Part shown: positions 1-15,900 of the stretch, one piece after another
Numbering within the stretch: the stretch's first letter is position 1
Layout: each line of letters starts with the position of its first letter
DNA from: Polytrichum commune
Lineage: Eukaryota; Streptophyta; Polytrichopsida; Polytrichales; Polytrichaceae
Direction of reading: 5' to 3'
Length of the DNA stretch: 64,000 bases
Assembly: GCA_950295325.1 (NCBI GenBank)
Contig: OX485807.1
Span: 21,049,666 to 21,113,665, forward strand
Program-made: the position numbers and the translations under genes
Notes under the pieces: model-generated
The model's database searches: none
Told to the model about the DNA's origin: nothing
What the model saw: only the letters and a program-made list of their open reading frames with translations

Positions 1-2562
1 GCAAAACATAAAATATACAAAATCAACAAGCATGATAACAAAGACTATGCTCATCATTTATTCTATCGGTTTTGAACATACTTAGCTCATCTACAAATGT
101 GCTTATATTAGTGCCACGGGGAGGTGACTATTGAAATTTTAGAAACCACGTGAGATAAAAAATAAGGTCAATTTAATTCATCGAGGGTAAATTTTACAAA
201 TTCGTTAGATCTACCATAGCATTGGAATCATGTCCTCTACATGATTATTTGTAAAATAGGATGGTGAATAATTCCTCCATTTTAGTAATCAGTAGAAGAA
301 AAAAAATAGGGTATTAGATATTGGATCCCCCCAAATGTGTGTAGTAGGATCAATAGAATAATTATGGTTTGACTACTTGGATGAAGAATTGTGTAAATTT
401 TGTCCAAATTTGAATGAAACGCATTAGTATGGAGGGAAATGTTGTGGATTCTTTTGGGGGAAGGAATGTTGTGACTTCTCAATGGCCCTTAGCTTGCTTA
501 GGGTTGGACAAGCACAGTGGCGTGAAGGCGGTGAAGCGTTCGAGTAGGAGGTCTTGCGTTGGTGAAGTGTGGCACATAGGCGGTAGGTAAGACACATTTT
601 TTGGAGTTTTCTTATTTGCTTCATAACGTTCACACAAGGTGTTTCATGAGCGCCAAAAATTCAGCTTGCTCCGCTTGCATGCGATAAGAATTGATTTCAA
701 ACTCCAACTCCTTGATTTTTCCCTTCCACTGTAAATTTTTTGACGACATGCTATTGATTTCCGACGCCCTCCTAAATGTGAGATGTAGAAGAATGAAGAG
801 TTACAAAACCTGAATGTGAGCGTAGAAAGATGAGATGTTTTCCAGGTTATTATATACTTGTATCTTGTTCTTTGAGACATCTACCTCAAATGGGATGTTC
901 TGATGTCGCTACCAATAGTTGTAAAAATGTGTACATTTTGATGAGATGTGTCATTTGGATTTTGTGTAACAGGTGGTTTCGGAGTCAAAGGACGAGGTCC
1001 TACTGGAGATTGCAGTGTCATTCCATGAGAGGCCAATTTTGTCATAGAACTGGAACTAATGTCATGGAAACTAGGAGATTACTCAGATGAAAAAGAAATT
1101 AAGAAATTTCGTGAGGTTAGAATTGGGTTCTAGAAAGGCCGATATTGGGATCATCTCGGAAATATGAGCCAACTTTTCTCATATGACCATTTTCAACCCT
1201 AGAATTATAGGTTTCTTTCGAAGATTTCAAACATAAAATTACAAACTTCATTATGTAATCCTAGTAATGCTAGTAGTGTCCAATATGCCAACATTCTATT
1301 GATTGTATTTTTGCTACAACAATCTTTTGGAGATGATCGATGATGCGCTACAACATTTGGCAACGTCACCGTGGTAGACGTAGAGGATTGCGCTTTGCCT
1401 TGCACTCTGCCTTGGAGGAAGACTTGGTGGAGTGGTTGGAGACTTCAAAGGTTACCCGCCTCATGCCATCAATTAGTTTTAGTTATTCGTCATCATTGGT
1501 GTTAAGCAAATCTCTCCAAATTTTTTAGTCTTATCATGACATTGTAGAGGATATTAACATGTATTGGAGGGTGCATAGTTATATCCTAACCCTTCACATT
1601 GTAAATATTTGGTACAAGGTTGAATGTGTTTGTGAACACAATTGAAGTAAATGTTTTCAATTTGTGTATTTAGCTTTCTTTCATTTGAATGCAATCTTTT
1701 GTTTTTGGAGTACATAGTTGTGCAAAAAATTATGTTTTGTGATAATTGATTGTGTTTCTTGTTTTGTTCTATCCGTGTTTACAACTTGTCTATGTTAGCT
1801 TGTACATTTTGTTATCTCCATGTTTATTGGTAACCTTTTAAATAATATCCAAGTGTTATTGATTGTGTTTTGAACGGCATATTGAACGGTTTAGCATTGG
1901 CAAAACTAATTGAAACCGATTGAATGACAAGATGAATGCTATGGAACGTTTGTTGCTCACATAGTCAATTTTGCAATGCTATAGTTTTCCGTCTACTATT
2001 TGGTACTTGTACGATTTATAAAAAAAATGATGCCAAAAATTAGCCTTTCTAAACAATTACAAATAAATATAGGGTGTTAAAAAATACGTCAAAGTAGCTT
2101 TATATCTACATATAGGGAGGGTAAAAATATTGAGAGGTGCATAAATATCCCCCCATTAAATACCCCATTATCGCACGTGGTTACAAAATGTAAGGGGGTG
2201 TGATCCCCCCGTGATTAGTGCATTGCATCTAGAGAGTTATTTAACCTTATTGTGTAGTGGAATTTCCACAATAGATGATCCACAAACGGCATAGGGATGA
2301 GCATTAAGTACCTTATGACGTTTGGATTCTAGAACGCTTAAAAACTCCCCAATCCAAGGTGTGAGCTAGGAGATATGACAATTTTGTGGGGCACTGCCTA
2401 GGGACAATGCCATGGGACAATAGAGGTCCAAGGTATGGGGAGCTAATCATGTGCGGTGTGGAATGCACAAAATTAGCACTCGTGATACTTGCTAGAGTTG
2501 AGGAACGGTGAAGATAAGTTAAGGGCAGCTAGCAAGGGTTGCGACAGCTATGACATAGGATG
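1..2562. other. Intergenic AT-rich DNA, no gene recognised
   Basis: Open frames here are short, lack recognisable motifs and are broken on both strands. I see no convincing RNA gene or delimited element. A stretch around 2100-2215 contains several runs of 5-7 C or G but no clear terminal repeats. Confidence 0.5.
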
Positions 2563-3385
2563 TCCATGGATTTCATCACGAGTTTGGCGGAGTCACGAGG
2601 GTATGATGCCATCTACATGATGGTAAACCGGTTGATCAAGTTGGCACATATGGTGCCCACTATGGGGACTGCAATCGCGTTGAAGACCGCAAAGTTTTTT
2701 TTCTATGCATAATGGAGGCACCACGGGTTGCCAAGAGTGATTGTGTCGGATCCAGATCCAAAGTCTATAAGTGCATTTTGGAAGCATTTTGTTAGGAAGG
2801 TCGGAACAAAACTAACATTTAGCACGGCCTTCCATCCCCAAACGGTACGTGTAAACGGAGTCTTGAGCTCATACTTGAGGAACTTTATGAGTACAGACCA
2901 ACGAGATTGGGCATATTATGTGGGTCTAGCGAAAGTTTAATTACAATGCACTCGGCGACTAAGCAGTTTCCTTCCAAGGTGGCTTATGGAGTGGATCCGC
3001 TCCAACATGCTGACCTAGCTCTCAAGGGGGCACATTCAACACTAGGGTTCAACCAAGATGGCGAGGACTTGGCCAAAAAGCGTGATCAAGTCTTGGAGAA
3101 GACCAAGATGTTGTTGGAGAAAGCCCAAAAGCACTACGAAAAGCAAGTCAATGTTAGAAGATGCGAAGCAGAGTATGAGGTGGGCCAAAAGGTGTTGTTG
3201 AATGTGAAGAACTTCACTATGCCTGAAGGCCTCACTCCAAAGTTCATGTTCAAATTTGCAGGTTCGTTCCCCCTCGTGGAATGAGTGTTCAAGGGTGTGT
3301 ATAATTTGGAGTCACCACCCGAGATCAAAGTTCATCTGACATTCCATGTCTCACTACTGAAGCCATTCAAGGAAGGCACCTTGTG
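2563..3385 (+). pseudogene. Ty3/gypsy retrotransposon integrase remnant
   Basis: Conceptual translation gives the C-terminal two thirds of a Ty3/gypsy integrase. It starts at a core segment with MDFITSL near 2566, carries VIVSDPDP near 2737, and continues into a C-terminal part with KVLLNVKN and HVSLLKPF up to about 3385. It is decayed: an in-frame TAA at 2710-2712, a frameshift near 2932 and a TGA at about 3282. The segment after HPQT is shortened, so the third catalytic acidic residue (Glu of the DDE triad) appears to be missing. No reverse transcriptase, gag, primer-binding site or LTR was found nearby, so it is an isolated fragment. The family assignment is confident; origin by truncation and decay is inferred. 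Confidence 0.85.
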
Positions 3386-7005
<3,620 letters not shown>

Positions 7006-7020
7006 TCCACCACCGTTTAT

Positions 7021-7351
7021 GATACTTAGTGTCGCGTACACTATTTAGGAAGGTCCTAAACTAGATACCTGGAGATCTCAAAGTGTCAAGCCCACTAATT
7101 GCCAATACGATTGCATTGGTCAACATAAGTGGCTTCTTTATGTGAAAAATATCTACATTATGATATTTAGAGTAGCTAGCACATTAGATAATAGTCTTGC
7201 ATTTTAAAATGCAGAGTGAAGATGTTTTAGAGCATACTAATGACAATTGTCATGAGGTGACACTATGGTGAAGTTGTTAAGCATCAATGTAATCTAGGAT
7301 ACGCCTCAAAATAGGGTAAGTGGCACTCTTACACATGCGACACTTAATACC
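7021..7351. repeat. MITE-like element, AGTGTC family
   Basis: The left end reads GATACTTAGTGTCGC and the right end GCGACACTTAATACC, giving imperfect inverted termini about 330 bp apart. The same AGTGTC-type terminus recurs at 27489-27686 and 41450-41620. Boundaries were chosen by eye and no target duplication was confirmed. Confidence 0.45.
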
Positions 7352-8396
7352 ATAAAAGGTGCAATTTTCTGATTTACCTTCCATGCACAAGGATAGGTTA
7401 TACTACTAGCAAGAATCACACCCTACTATTCAATCGAAACAAAAGCAACAATTTAGCACAAAGATATACAACATTCTTAGTCATGGAAATATCCTTAGAG
7501 CTTATAATTTATATTTGGAGATTAGAAAACATCATAATGAATCCCTCGTCCACATGGACAACAGTTTCAACAACTTTTCTATAAGTGCAAAGAGCATTTA
7601 TCCATAAGGTCTTCAATGTATGTCTACAAGCAGACCGATTAGGCCCCATGAATAGGTGGATGTCTCATTGCTCCTACATCTTGTTATTTACTCTCCTCTC
7701 ACTGGTTATGTACCCTACAGGGCCATCAGTTTTGACAACAATTAATGTTGGTAAGTAGTCCAAAACAGCCTCAATCTGGGGATGTGCATCAGGACCAGCT
7801 TACGACTCTTTCCTCAAATGAAGTATCTCCAGACTGTGTAAGCATATCTAGCCGTTGCTGTTATAAAATAGTGCAACTGGCGTGTCTTCTAGGTGGGGAC
7901 CTTGCAACGGACTAGGATCTAAACCCATTTGGCCTTTACAATTAATAAACACTTGAAGGACCCATAGACCTTTGCCAACACTACATAATTTCTGTAATTT
8001 GAGTACCTATCCCACTAGTACATTACATTGTCCAAAAAGGGTAGATACTCATTTGAAGGCACTGTGGTGATTAGCCTTCGGAAACTGTGGATGACCTACC
8101 TCTCAATGTGTCGTGAAGGCCTTCGCTAGCCTGCATGGCATCCAGTAACAAAAGGATGCAGGCCTGTTACCTTGACAGCAGTATTAGAATGGACAGCTGC
8201 TGCTGATAGCGTTCCAAGCTGAGGATGGCACCTGTATTCGCACGCAGTCATGATGGACATGACCAATCACAACTGTAACTTCTGTTATACAAGACTTTTC
8301 AGGTTTTCAGCATCAGATTTGGGGGTTGCTGCCTCACCCGTACTGAGATTATACACAAATCCACCTATGTGAATTCATGGAACACATGAAGCTCTT
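7352..8396. other. Intergenic, probable 3' flank of TIPIN gene
   Basis: This stretch lies downstream of the minus-strand TIPIN stop codon. No coding exon was recognised. Part of it may be 3' untranslated region. Confidence 0.35.
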
Positions 8397-11283
8397 CTAC
8401 GCTGGGGCACCTGATTGGGACCTTTCCAATTCAAGTTTTCGAGCCCGAGCACGTTCAAGGGCTTTGAGCTTATTAGCCTCCATTCGTGCTCGCTGCTCTT
8501 CTTTGATGCTCAGCTCACTTTCTTTGACAGGTCCTGAACCAACAACAAGCTTAGGTCTGATGTCCTGGGTATACTCAGGTTGTAGTTCACTTCTACCTCC
8601 ACCATCTGGGGTTTGTTCAAGATACTCATTGAGGACATCCACAGGTGGGTCAACATCCAAAGTCGGCTCAACGTGGCCCTCCACTGCACAATCGTCATCA
8701 TCCCACCTCCTGGCCTCCTCCACTGCAGAGACAGGTATTTCTTGTGTATGAGCAGAGTCACCACTGACACATGAGGAATATGACATGAATTTGCTGCACT
8801 AAACATCTCATCTAGTGTGTCCACACTATTCATCATCAACCCACATTAATTGTCTTGCAATCACCGGGTGGCAACTAGAGGCTGTGTTGTATGACACTAG
8901 GTACTATATGACAGGTCATGAAGACCACTGTAATTGGCATGGCACGCCAATTTTAACACCACACAAAATCAAAGGCTTAGTGTAGCAATAAACAAAGTGG
9001 GTTCAATTCATCAAGGAACCTGCAACAAGGATTTTTCCCTGGCTCTGGCTTACTGCACAGCTGCATGATCACATTGATCACTTTAAGTTCTATGGACAAG
9101 ATGATTCATACCATAGAAAGACATAACCAGACTGATAGATCCTCCAATATTTTAATAGATATGTGATGCAAGATCAAACTAGTTCAGTACAAACTGCCCT
9201 CCTTTCATTATAACATGAATTTGCATGCTTAGTCTCAAGTCGCCCTAGAACATTAACCATTGTTTTAAGGAAGTGCAGGAAGAAAGATATTTATGATAAT
9301 ATACCTCCATTTGATGGCGATGCATCCAGTACTCCCTCGACATCTTTTTGCCCAAACCCTAAACCTGGCTGATACGCATCTTTAGCTTTCAATTGCTCCC
9401 CATTGGCAATTTTGATGCGCAAATCACGTACACAATTCTGTAAACGATTGCCCACAAGAAAAACTCAAACTCCTGGGTTTATTTGAAGATCTCAGGCAGC
9501 TTGGCAACTTGCTGATAAGCTCGCCCATTCATGAACCTCAAGTTTCATCCTAGCAAGTGATGCACACAAAATGTCAAACTCCACTGATACATTTTTGCAT
9601 CCATCCAGATTAGAAAATGGCAAAATATAACATGTTATAGTTCGACTTACACGAACACGCTTACTCCTTCCCACCTTCTCCACTTTCTCCACAAATTGAG
9701 AGTAAGCATAGTAGGGAAGTATCTGTGAGTGCCAACGCATACAAGATTCCAGCAAACTTTTCAGATCCTCCACCTGCACAATAGCCAAGTCGAGAACCTT
9801 AAACGACTTTATGTTGCAAGTGAACGGCCAAAAAAGTCCTACGCCTCATTTCAGGTTATTAAGGTAAGCAAGCCTAATTTGGACCCTCATCTTAAACGAA
9901 CACATATATTTGACATGCTGTTAAAAGTTATTGAACAACCTGACTGAACTTTGCTGACCATTGTAAGCTCAATAGTCAACATGTAACCTATATGATCATT
10001 AAACAAGAAAGAGAATCTTCACTGTGTTAGTGAATAAGGTATTCATCAGAGCTCCAAAAATTATGAGGAAATTGGCTACAAGCATAATTTAGAATTGCTA
10101 ACATAAGCAAGTCTTAAATGGACACATCTAGTTTTGCAACCACTTTACATAGGATATGAAACACATAATTAGTGCAAGATGTTTGACAAATCCAAATTGT
10201 GACCATAGCCATTTTCCTCATAATCTTCAAAGCTCACATAAATATCTTATTCATTTATCAAAGTGAAAAAACTTGAGCTCTTTGAACAATCATAAAGGTC
10301 CTCCCCCAATTATGTTGCTTATTGAACCTAGAAAGGTTAGCAAATCTTGAGCACATTGTTCAATCTCTTGAAACCACATATCTTTCTAGTGTATGTTCTT
10401 AGATCCACACCTAAGAACGCACTACTTGAATATAAAGTAGATGTACCTCATCTTAAAAACGAAAACCTATATTTGAATGACAAATGATCTAAGCATAAAC
10501 ACCAGAAATGCATGTCTTGTAAAGAGATTTGGATTGGATGTTAAAAATAAATTTACCTTTCTAGACACAAGAGTCAACATATTTGCAGGGACATACATCA
10601 TCATTTGACAACTTAAAGAATCTTTTCTTTGACCATGAATAAGATATTCATATAATCTCCATAAACTGTGAGGAGAATGCCTACAGGCATAATTTGGATT
10701 TGTCAATCATCTCACACTAATTGCATATTTTACATCCATCAAGAAGGGGTGCAGAGAAAGTGTACGTTTAAGACCCACTTACCTAAGGTCTCCGTTTAGG
10801 ATACCAAATTAGGGCCGCTTACTTTACCATGTGATACAAGCTCAAAGTCAAGATACTTAGGTCACGATGCACTGGTAATCGCACAAGCTCAGATACATAG
10901 CTTACCTCATGGCCTCGCCCTTTGATTTCTACTTGTTGAGGAATCTTCTCTAGTACATACCCCAGACCATCAGCGGAGAGCAGTTTGTCCGGAGTGAGCT
11001 GGGGCATCCGTCGGGGAGGCTTCGGCAAGGCCTTCCCTGCAGCTGGCTTCTTAAATGTATTCGATCCACTCTCACCGTTTCCTCCTGGAAACTCCTTCCT
11101 CTTGTACCCTTGGCTGCTCTGGCTCTGGCTGCCATAGCTGCTGCCAGCCCGTGCTGACACCACAAGCGAAGGGGCAGCAGCCCCGGACGGCTTCGTTGCT
11201 GGAGCAGACGGACAGTCCCGCGACCAATGCCCCGTCCTCCCACACTTGTAGCACCCCGTCCCCTTCGCCGCTGTGTCCGCCAT
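8397..11283 (-). CDS. TIPIN/Swi3-family replication fork protection protein with CCHC zinc knuckle
   Basis: Four exons join in frame into 319 aa: 11283-10906, 9773-9651, 9437-9305 and 8722-8397, all with GT-AG introns. Exon 1 encodes a CX2CX4HX4C zinc knuckle (C11, C14, H19, C24; CYKCGRTGHWSRDC), then a Ser/Gly-rich linker and the start of a Swi3 domain near residue 97 (LTPDKLLSADGLGYVL). Exons 2 and 3 complete that domain (WHSQILPYYAYSQFVEKVE, KRVR, NCVRDLRIKI). Exon 4 is an acidic and charged tail ending in SQSGAPA. TIPIN/Swi3/Csm3 proteins pair with Timeless/Tof1 to stabilise stalled forks and support the S-phase checkpoint in the nucleus; a fused knuckle is known in plant homologues. A second in-frame ATG at 11298 would add five residues. 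The exon 4 acceptor after TCTCTGCAG was chosen because it alone keeps phase with a good pyrimidine tract; an acceptor 19 bp upstream (starting at 8741) is also in phase. The gene looks intact. Intron 1 holds a nest of repeats and intron 3 a MITE. Confidence 0.85.
8795..8985 (+). repeat. CACTAAAC-family MITE, copy A (TIPIN intron 3)
   Basis: A roughly 190-bp element bounded by CACTAAACATCTCATCTAGTG on the left and GGCTTAGTGTAG on the right. The first about 23 bases form a foldback. Internal sequence (TTGCAATCACCGGGTGGCAA, ATGACAGGTCATGAAGACCA) is shared with copies at 12455-12640, 20378-20563 and, inverted, 20596-20795. It sits about 75 bp upstream of the TIPIN exon 4 acceptor. Confidence 0.75.
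9870..10795. repeat. Nest of GGACAC-family repeat copies (TIPIN intron 1)
   Basis: Three degenerate copies of one family lie head to head: about 9870-10098 (-), 10098-10465 (+) and 10470-10795 (-). They share phrases such as CTTAAATGGACAC, AATCTTCACT..GAATAAGAT, CCAATTATGTTG and GACCCACTTACCT with copies at 19500-19815, 23400-23735 and 26335-26820. They fill most of the long TIPIN intron 1. Copy limits are approximate. Confidence 0.6.
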
Positions 11284-11298
11284 CTCCAATCCTCTCAC

Positions 11299-12454
11299 TT
11301 AACTAAAAGAGACTAGGCTAGTTGAAACCGCAAAGAACGAAAGAATGCAATGTCAGGCTAGTTGAAATCCAGAGAGTTTGCTAAAATGATACGAGCATCG
11401 ATGCAAAGCCTGCAATCTTTAGGACCGCTTGAAGAATCCACAAGATTTAGTGTATAAACACTCCAGCTCCAATGGCTGGGATAACTTTCACCGTAGATTG
11501 CAGAAGCCACGTTACTGCACGAGACTAGGCCTGTTGGAAGGGCAGAGAACTAAAGAATGCTAGCAAGACTTACTCTGCAAACCCTAGCGCAACCTTCCTG
11601 CTTCAAGAACCGCTACAAAGAACCTCCCGGAGCAAGACTTGGCTCGTTGGAAGCACAGAGAAAATTGTGAAGCGATGCAAGGATTGATGCGAGCGTAGAG
11701 GCATGAATGTCGATGATGCGCTGAGAAAAGATCCAGACAAGAATGGCTGTGGCTCCAATCCGCGCGCGAGAAGAGTGAGAGAGGTTGGTATTCGTATTTG
11801 GCGCTCTTTTGGTTTTGGCGGGAGTGACTTGAGAGAGGCATGTGGTTGTGGATGAATGGTATGGGTAACAAGTTTCCGTTGGAACTTACTTCGGACACTT
11901 TCATTACACTGATGAAGTTATGGTCAATACTAAGGGCCGTTTTACACTCGTGACCAAGGGCTGTGAGAAAAGAAAATATGATATAGGTTTTCGGATTCTC
12001 ATGGTCATGGTTCATAGTCATGGTTCATAAGCCATGACCACGAGATTTCCTTTCATAGTCCTTGTCATATGACATAGTGTAAAGTGGATTTAAATAGGGA
12101 TATGATATTTTGAATGAAATGCATATTTACATTTAAAATGGAACCTTCTAAGATGTTCTTTGTTGCAATTATATTTTGTTGCAATTTGTTTTTCTTATGA
12201 TCACGTTCTTTTTTGTTAAGACAAGTTATTTGGGTTGTCTCACAGCAAAATCCATGTGCCCACCAAACATTATTCATTTTTAGACATGTATGATTCCATG
12301 TCACATTCTCATCCATTTTCTAATATGATCTAGGTAATTTAGTGACCTTGTGTGAAGCGAAGTGGGACCATCATTCGTATCTCAACCAATGAGGGAATTT
12401 AGAAAAGTGATGGTCATGGTATGTGGCCACTCATAGTCATGTTTTAAGGGCCAC
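11299..12454. other. Upstream region of TIPIN gene and intergenic DNA
   Basis: This is the 5' flank of the minus-strand TIPIN gene, presumably containing its promoter and leader; no specific promoter element was identified. At about 11935 there is a TAAGGGCCGTTTTACACT sequence that resembles the left end of PIF-type MITEs, but no matching right end was found. Confidence 0.35.
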
Positions 12455-12640
12455 ACTACTCTAAACATAAAATTTAGTGCGGCCCACACCATTCATCATC
12501 AATCCAAATTCAAATGTCTTGCAATAATTGGGTGACAGCTAGAGAGGGTGTCACACAACACTCAATGTTGCATGATAAGTCACGAAGATCATTGTCCTCA
12601 ACATGCCACACTAGATTTAATGCCACACTAAATCATGCAT
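12455..12640 (+). repeat. CACTAAAC-family MITE, copy B (degenerate)
   Basis: It is similar along its length to copy A (AATTTAGTGCGGCCCACACC, CTTGCAATAATTGGGTGACA, GCATGATAAGTCACGAAGAT) but with eroded ends. Orientation matches copy A. Confidence 0.6.
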
Positions 12641-12714
12641 TTAATGCATAGGCTTAATTCCATGCATAAGACATTGGGGGTTGAAATTGTGTGTGTACAT
12701 TGTTTATCATACGT

Positions 12715-12915
12715 TTACCAACTCACAATCTTCATATATAAGAGGTCCACGTCAAACGTTACAGTACCGTATTTCCATTCGATTGAAAGAAGTCTGCATT
12801 TTAAAGACTTCCAACCTAGCCTTGAGGAGGTCATTATACCACGCGACAATGACATGTGTAAATAGGATTGCACATTGTTTTCTTGCGCGATGGTGTATAT
12901 TGTGGACTGTATTTT
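12715..12915 (+). repeat. Dispersed repeat shared with 25195-25400
   Basis: The phrases AAAGACTTCCAACC, GAGGAGGT, CATGACAATTG/CAATGACATG, TTGCACA..TTTTC.TGCG.GATGG and GTATA recur in the same order at 25195-25400. A shorter related piece lies near 44050, and an inverted relative near 49180-49280. No transposon type was assigned. Confidence 0.5.
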
Positions 12916-15900
12916 AGGGTTGCTTGTGGCGAGTTGCAACATACATTTGCTCCAAAAATTCATCATAATCAATGTAGTTTCAACACCTTACTTTTGTTAT
13001 TGGTAGCATACATTTACAAGGTTTCCCAATGTGAGATGGGGTTATTGCAAAGAGGGCACTAGAAGAGGAGGAAAATATATAATCTCTTGTTGGTTGTTGG
13101 TTCTTTTAATCATCTAATATAGTTGGAGGAAGCACCACATTTGCATGTGAATTTGAATTGGCATGTGGATAATTGCCTATAGTACTTCACTCTCAGGTAG
13201 GTTTGTTATCACAACACTTAGATGGTTGGAAATTTGAAGATTTCAATAGTGTGCACTATATGCTTCAAAAATATGAGACAACAACCTTATTCAAGAAGAC
13301 CTTCTCCTTTCCACTTGAACGAAACGTGGGCCATGTGGCCATGGAAGATATCATTTTTTGTCATGATTCGGGTCCCTTGTTCTTTTGTCTTCAATATTTT
13401 TTATACACCCTAAACTTTGTATTATCAACCTCCCTAATGTCACTCAATATCTAATATCCCAAGACCCTAGGGAGTGGATGTTCGTAGTTCAAATCTCACT
13501 TTTATTGTCACATTGCTCTCCCTTCAATCACAGTTTTGCCATTAATGCAAACCACTAAAGAAATCAACCCACACTCTCGCATTGTGCCACGTGCCTATAG
13601 TGGAGTCTCTTTTTCTTCTTATTATGCCACTTGTCGAATTGTTGGTGCATGGATTTGTCACATTGCTCATGAAGGCCAAGTGGGAAGAAAGTTGGTTGGG
13701 CATAAGCAAGACTTAAATGGATGGGGAGGCAAATTGTTATCACATGACTCCTTCATGAAGAAGAATCAAGTGTAAAGAGTTTTTTTGTTTTGTTTTGTCT
13801 TGGGTGTTGTATGCATTGTAGCATGGAATTCCGTATTCATCTTGTGTATCTTAAGTGAGCACTTAGATCTTAAGCTTCACAAAAAAATGCATATGCCTAC
13901 TTCCCTAGATCTATCTCTGTGCTCATGGGTGGAAGACTCCATTTATGAGACAAGCTTGTTGACGTGTTGTGCAAAATGGTGGACAAGATTTGTTGTGGTT
14001 CAACCCATGTGCTTTACTTAACAGATGATGTATCTTAATTTCCAACGTCCAATTGCACAGTGTCAGAAATGACAACAAAATTTCAAAGAATGTAGGTAAT
14101 TTCATAGAGAAAGAGCGGTCTTTGTGGTGGAGTGTTAGGGCATGAATCATCGTTGGGTGCAAGCATGGTAAAGTGGACCAAAAAAATGCTTTAGTATACT
14201 AAAACCATTATTTTTTTTGGTCAAAGGCCTAAAAGTAGTAGCAAAGTGTTATGTAAATTGGATTTTTTTATGACGACCTCTATTGTTGTGTTAAATACTC
14301 AAATGTAGAATATCAAGTTGAGATCTTCAATACTTAGCATCATAATCGATGCTCAAAAGCAAACGATTGCGTATGGTTTTGGATGTAGATTTCATGATCT
14401 TAACTATTTTGAAGTTGGTATTTTTTTTTATATTTCTTGAATTCATTATCTACTTGAGGGCATCGTTGCAAAAAATTTACAAAACCAAAAATTCAATGTA
14501 GTTTTATCATATTTAAAAAAAAGTTAGACAATCACTTGTTCAATGTCACCTACTTGCACGCCGCTTGAACCATCTTCTAAAATATGTTGACTTTTCTTTT
14601 TTGTCATCATAATCAAGAGGGTTGCAATGAAGACAATGTCACCTCATGTGACATACAAATTGAGAATTCAGACACTTAACATTACAGTAATTTGGCCACC
14701 TAGCATTCAAATCCCTTGCCATAGTTCTTACAAATTCCATCATTTAGCAATTTTTGGTTCTTGGGTCACTAGATCATCAGAGGTGGGAGGTAAATGCCTC
14801 GAGGTAGGAATCACACAATCATAGACCTTCAAAATGTAAACTCAGAGGCACTCAAAATGATATTCAAGCCTCGCTAATCTCACTACACTCACAACTTGCA
14901 TCTCAGCATTGAGTCTCCAAATATTCCTTGGCCATGCATTATCCTTCAAAGGTGAAGCTGACCACTTGTAACAAGGCCATAATTGCTAGCCTTTACAACT
15001 CTCACGTGAGGTTGAGAGTTTGGGTTCAATTGAGTACATTGGACAATATCAGTCTAATCACCTTCATCCCCCAAAAAAACTCTTTGGAAGAGCTAGATAC
15101 ATCGACATTAGGCTCAATAGCTCATTGAGTACCCTTATGAAGCTAACTGATATTTTTTTGATTATCAATATTTGGAACATTTCATCTTCCTTTGTATGAG
15201 GTAGGAGTCACCATCAATCAACGCCACAACAATTGTTGGCCATATGAACTCAACCATAAGTAACTATGATTGCCTATGAGCTATCAGGCAATGGTTGGGC
15301 AACTCAATGGACTCCAAATTGTTGGAATAAGATGTTTGCTCACTTGCTTATATTTCTCGCTTCCGAGTAGATCGTGGATAGGTGAGGATGCACTTAAGCA
15401 TTTGTGTCACCGACCTCATGGTTCACCCACTTGCAAATTTCGGCTTGCAATGCTAACATTTTAAGCTCAGAGGCCACCACAAATAAACTGATGTTGGTGG
15501 CTCCAAAGGCAGTAGCAAAGTGTTGGATGTAGACATTTTTGCAGCTGATCTTGACCATTTGTTTCCCCCCCCCCATGCAAGTTAGTATTTTTGGCAGACC
15601 TAACCTTTTGGGCATGCCCCTAAACCAATTAAAACGCAAAATAGGGGTCCGATTGAGAAAATGAACCACTTAAGACCCATATACATTATGCATTGCATGG
15701 CCCATCAAGAGAAAAATATGATTGTAGTAATCAATAATACTCCACATTTATTGTCATAACATTACACAACAAAGTGAGAATGTTATGTGGGACCCAACTT
15801 CTATTATTGAGATTCGGGTGTGCACACAACCCATTTGGGTATATACCTATGATGTTAGGGCAGGTAAGCTTGAATGACAACCCACCCAAGCCCATTGGTT

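Noticed and set aside
11935-12085. PIF-type MITE suggested by TAAGGGCCGTTTTACACT
   Set aside because: No inverted right terminus with a matching TAA was found.
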